The position numbers and the translations under genes were made by a program. From positions 62,001 through 126,000 of the forward strand of contig JACKHT010000004.1 of NCBI GenBank assembly GCA_020638855.1: 64,000 bases of DNA. The letters are read 5' to 3'. The notes under the pieces were generated by a model. It did no database searches, was not told the origin of the DNA, and saw only the letters and a list, made by a program, of their open reading frames with translations. Shown here in pieces: positions 62,650 through 64,000 of this stretch; the stretch's first letter is position 1, and each line of letters begins with the position of its first letter. The stretch is from Planctomycetota bacterium. Its GTDB lineage: Bacteria; Planctomycetota; UBA1135; GCA-002686595.

Positions 62650-64000
62650 ATGCGACATGCGACACCTCCGACAAGCCTCGGCCTTTTTGCGCTTCTTTGT
62701 TTGGTTGGCCCTGGGTGCGCACCGCTTGCCCCCTGGACCCCCCCCGACCGCCCAACCGATCGCCCCCAGGTTCGGCCACAGTCCATCCAACCCAACACCT
62801 CAACCAGCCCTGCGCAACCCCTGGACCCCATGCGCGAGGCGTTTGCTTCGATTGCTCGGCTGGAAGCTGGCCGCCACACCGGGGGCGGTTACCTGCAGAC
62901 CCTGGTTCGCCATAGCGACCCGGCGGTGCGCGAGCGCGCCGCACGGGCACTCGGGCGAATGCCCATCGATGTGTACGGCCGCAACGTAACGGGGCCTTTG
63001 GAAGTGGCGCTCAAGGATCCGTCCGGGCGTGTGCGTCGGGTAGCAGCCTTTGCTCTGGGCCAGCGGAACGACGCCTCCGCGGTCGAAGCCTTGATCGCGG
63101 CTGCAGGGGATGAAGACCCCGACGTACGCGGGCAGATTTGGATGGCCCTGGGTCGACTTGGGACTCCGCCCGCGCGCGCAGCCCAGCGGGCTGGTTTGCA
63201 AGACCCCTCGCCAGTCGCCCAGGCCGCTGCAGCCCAAGCGATCTTCTATTGGCCCAAAGACGTCCCGGACGCGGAGTGGAGTGCCGCCGCCAACGAGTTG
63301 TTGGAGGTGGTGCAGAATGCCTCCCCTACGGCCCGCTGGCATGCTCTGTTTGCCTGGGCGCGTCGGACCGAGCTGCGCGGGGACTTGCGCGGATTCCAGG
63401 CGGCCTTGGCCCGCGAAGACGCCGGCGAAGAGGAACGCCTGTTCGCCACCATGGGGCTCGCCCGGGCAGCTTTGGCAGAATCGACCGCTGACGGCGTAGA
63501 TCCCAATCCGGCAGGCGAACCGGATCCCATGCGAGTGGCCTTGGAGCGCTGCGCCATGGACGAGGACTATCGGGTGGTGGTGGAAGCCCTGCGCGGGCTT
63601 CAGGGTGCCGAGATCGACGGCAAGCGCGTTTTCCGGGGACGGCCTGCCACGCTGAGCACTCCCCTGGCACAAACCCTCATGGCGCACCCTTCTGCCCACG
63701 TGCGAGCGGCTGCCGTCATGGCCCTGGGCGATGACTATGCGGGGCCTGAGCCCGGGCAGTTGTTGGCGCGCGATCCCTCTTCCATGGTCCGCCGGGCGGC
63801 GTTTGAAGCCCACATTCGGCGGCACCCAGCCGATGCCGTCGCTCGAGTTCGCGAATGGGGTCGCTCACGCGACTACCGTCAACGCCGCACGGCTGTTCTC
63901 TCGGCCCGCTGGCTCGATTCGGACGAAGGCCGCGGAATCGTGTATGGGCTTACCCAGGACAAGCACCCGCAAGTTGCCGAAGAAGCCATCGACCAACTAC
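62650..64000 (+). CDS. HEAT-repeat lipoprotein, 5' part
   Basis: An open reading frame of 450 codons that continues beyond the right edge. It starts with a lipoprotein-like signal, a hydrophobic stretch then GPGC, followed by a Pro-rich linker to about residue 60. After that come repeated helical pairs with HEAT/PBS-lyase character, such as DPAVRERAARALG, DPSGRVRRVAAFALG, DEDPDVRGQIWMALG and HPSAHVRAAAVMALG. HEAT repeats usually mediate protein-protein contacts. ATG 62650 was chosen because the signal begins there. A later in-frame ATG at 62830 would lose it. The partner is not known. Confidence 0.8.
   Translation, partial: MRHATPPTSLGLFALLCLVGPGCAPLAPWTPPDRPTDRPQVRPQSIQPNTSTSPAQPLDPMREAFASIARLEAGRHTGGGYLQTLVRHSDPAVRERAARALGRMPIDVYGRNVTGPLEVALKDPSGRVRRVAAFALGQRNDASAVEALIAAAGDEDPDVRGQIWMALGRLGTPPARAAQRAGLQDPSPVAQAAAAQAIFYWPKDVPDAEWSAAANELLEVVQNASPTARWHALFAWARRTELRGDLRGFQAALAREDAGEEERLFATMGLARAALAESTADGVDPNPAGEPDPMRVALERCAMDEDYRVVVEALRGLQGAEIDGKRVFRGRPATLSTPLAQTLMAHPSAHVRAAAVMALGDDYAGPEPGQLLARDPSSMVRRAAFEAHIRRHPADAVARVREWGRSRDYRQRRTAVLSARWLDSDEGRGIVYGLTQDKHPQVAEEAIDQL

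Overview
The window looks like ordinary chromosome of a high-GC member of the Planctomycetota. The main reason is the presence of family combinations typical of that phylum: a PSCyt1-DUF1549-DUF1553 protein followed by a DUF1501 protein, a separate DUF1800/DUF1501 pair, a sigma factor beside an anti-sigma/von Willebrand A fusion, and a secreted protein with a C-terminal domain of a kind I associate with deep-branching marine planctomycetes. The placement is inferred from gene content, because no rRNA or other phylogenetic marker is present. I saw no tRNA, rRNA, CRISPR array, insertion sequence, prophage or integration site. Genes are densely packed, and no stretch over 300 bases lacks a gene.

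Layout. 1-3650: the 5' end of an RNA methyltransferase, rsgA, a small conserved protein, folC and a Nudix-like protein. 3664-10445: an exported DUF1800/DUF1501 pair, a UbiD-type decarboxylase and an unusual papain-like protease/alpha-beta-hydrolase fusion. 10450-20195: a complete phosphate module on the minus strand (phoB, phoR, pstS, pstC, pstA, pstB, phoU), with two PHO-box arrays. 20219-26626: a YeiH-type membrane protein, tryptophan dioxygenase, and a divergent biotin operon (bioB, a bioF-bioD fusion, bioA). 26734-33354: DUF1003, SulP and DUF423 membrane proteins, an exported pyrophosphatase, a polyhydroxybutyrate-depolymerase-like esterase and a DUF2071-like protein. 33541-37176: an ECF sigma factor with an anti-sigma-like/VWA protein. 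37358-46383: a ureohydrolase, a Ca/Na antiporter, a class I amidotransferase-like hydrolase, a two-helix membrane protein, aroB, a lipoprotein, an S41 protease and a polytopic membrane protein. 46495-52322: carB, a secreted protein and an MgtC/DUF4010 protein. 52505-56658: the planctomycete cytochrome pair. 56740-61269: an operon of ECF sigma factor, anti-sigma factor, Spy-like protein, a PilM/GspL-like and a PilO/GspM-like protein, and an iodotyrosine-deiodinase-like nitroreductase. 61331-64000: ribBA and a divergent HEAT-repeat lipoprotein running off the window.

Two regulatory themes stand out. First, PHO boxes made of three 7-base half sites repeated every 11 bases sit just upstream of a TAG-type -10 hexamer before both pstS and phoBR, so the phosphate module is probably autoregulated. 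Second, a -10-like TAGNNT hexamer lies only 6-8 bases before the start codon of at least six genes, and related hexamers precede two more. Clear Shine-Dalgarno sequences are scarce. This suggests that leaderless transcripts are common in this organism. Several strong intergenic hairpins have no U-tract, so rho-independent terminators of the classical form appear rare.
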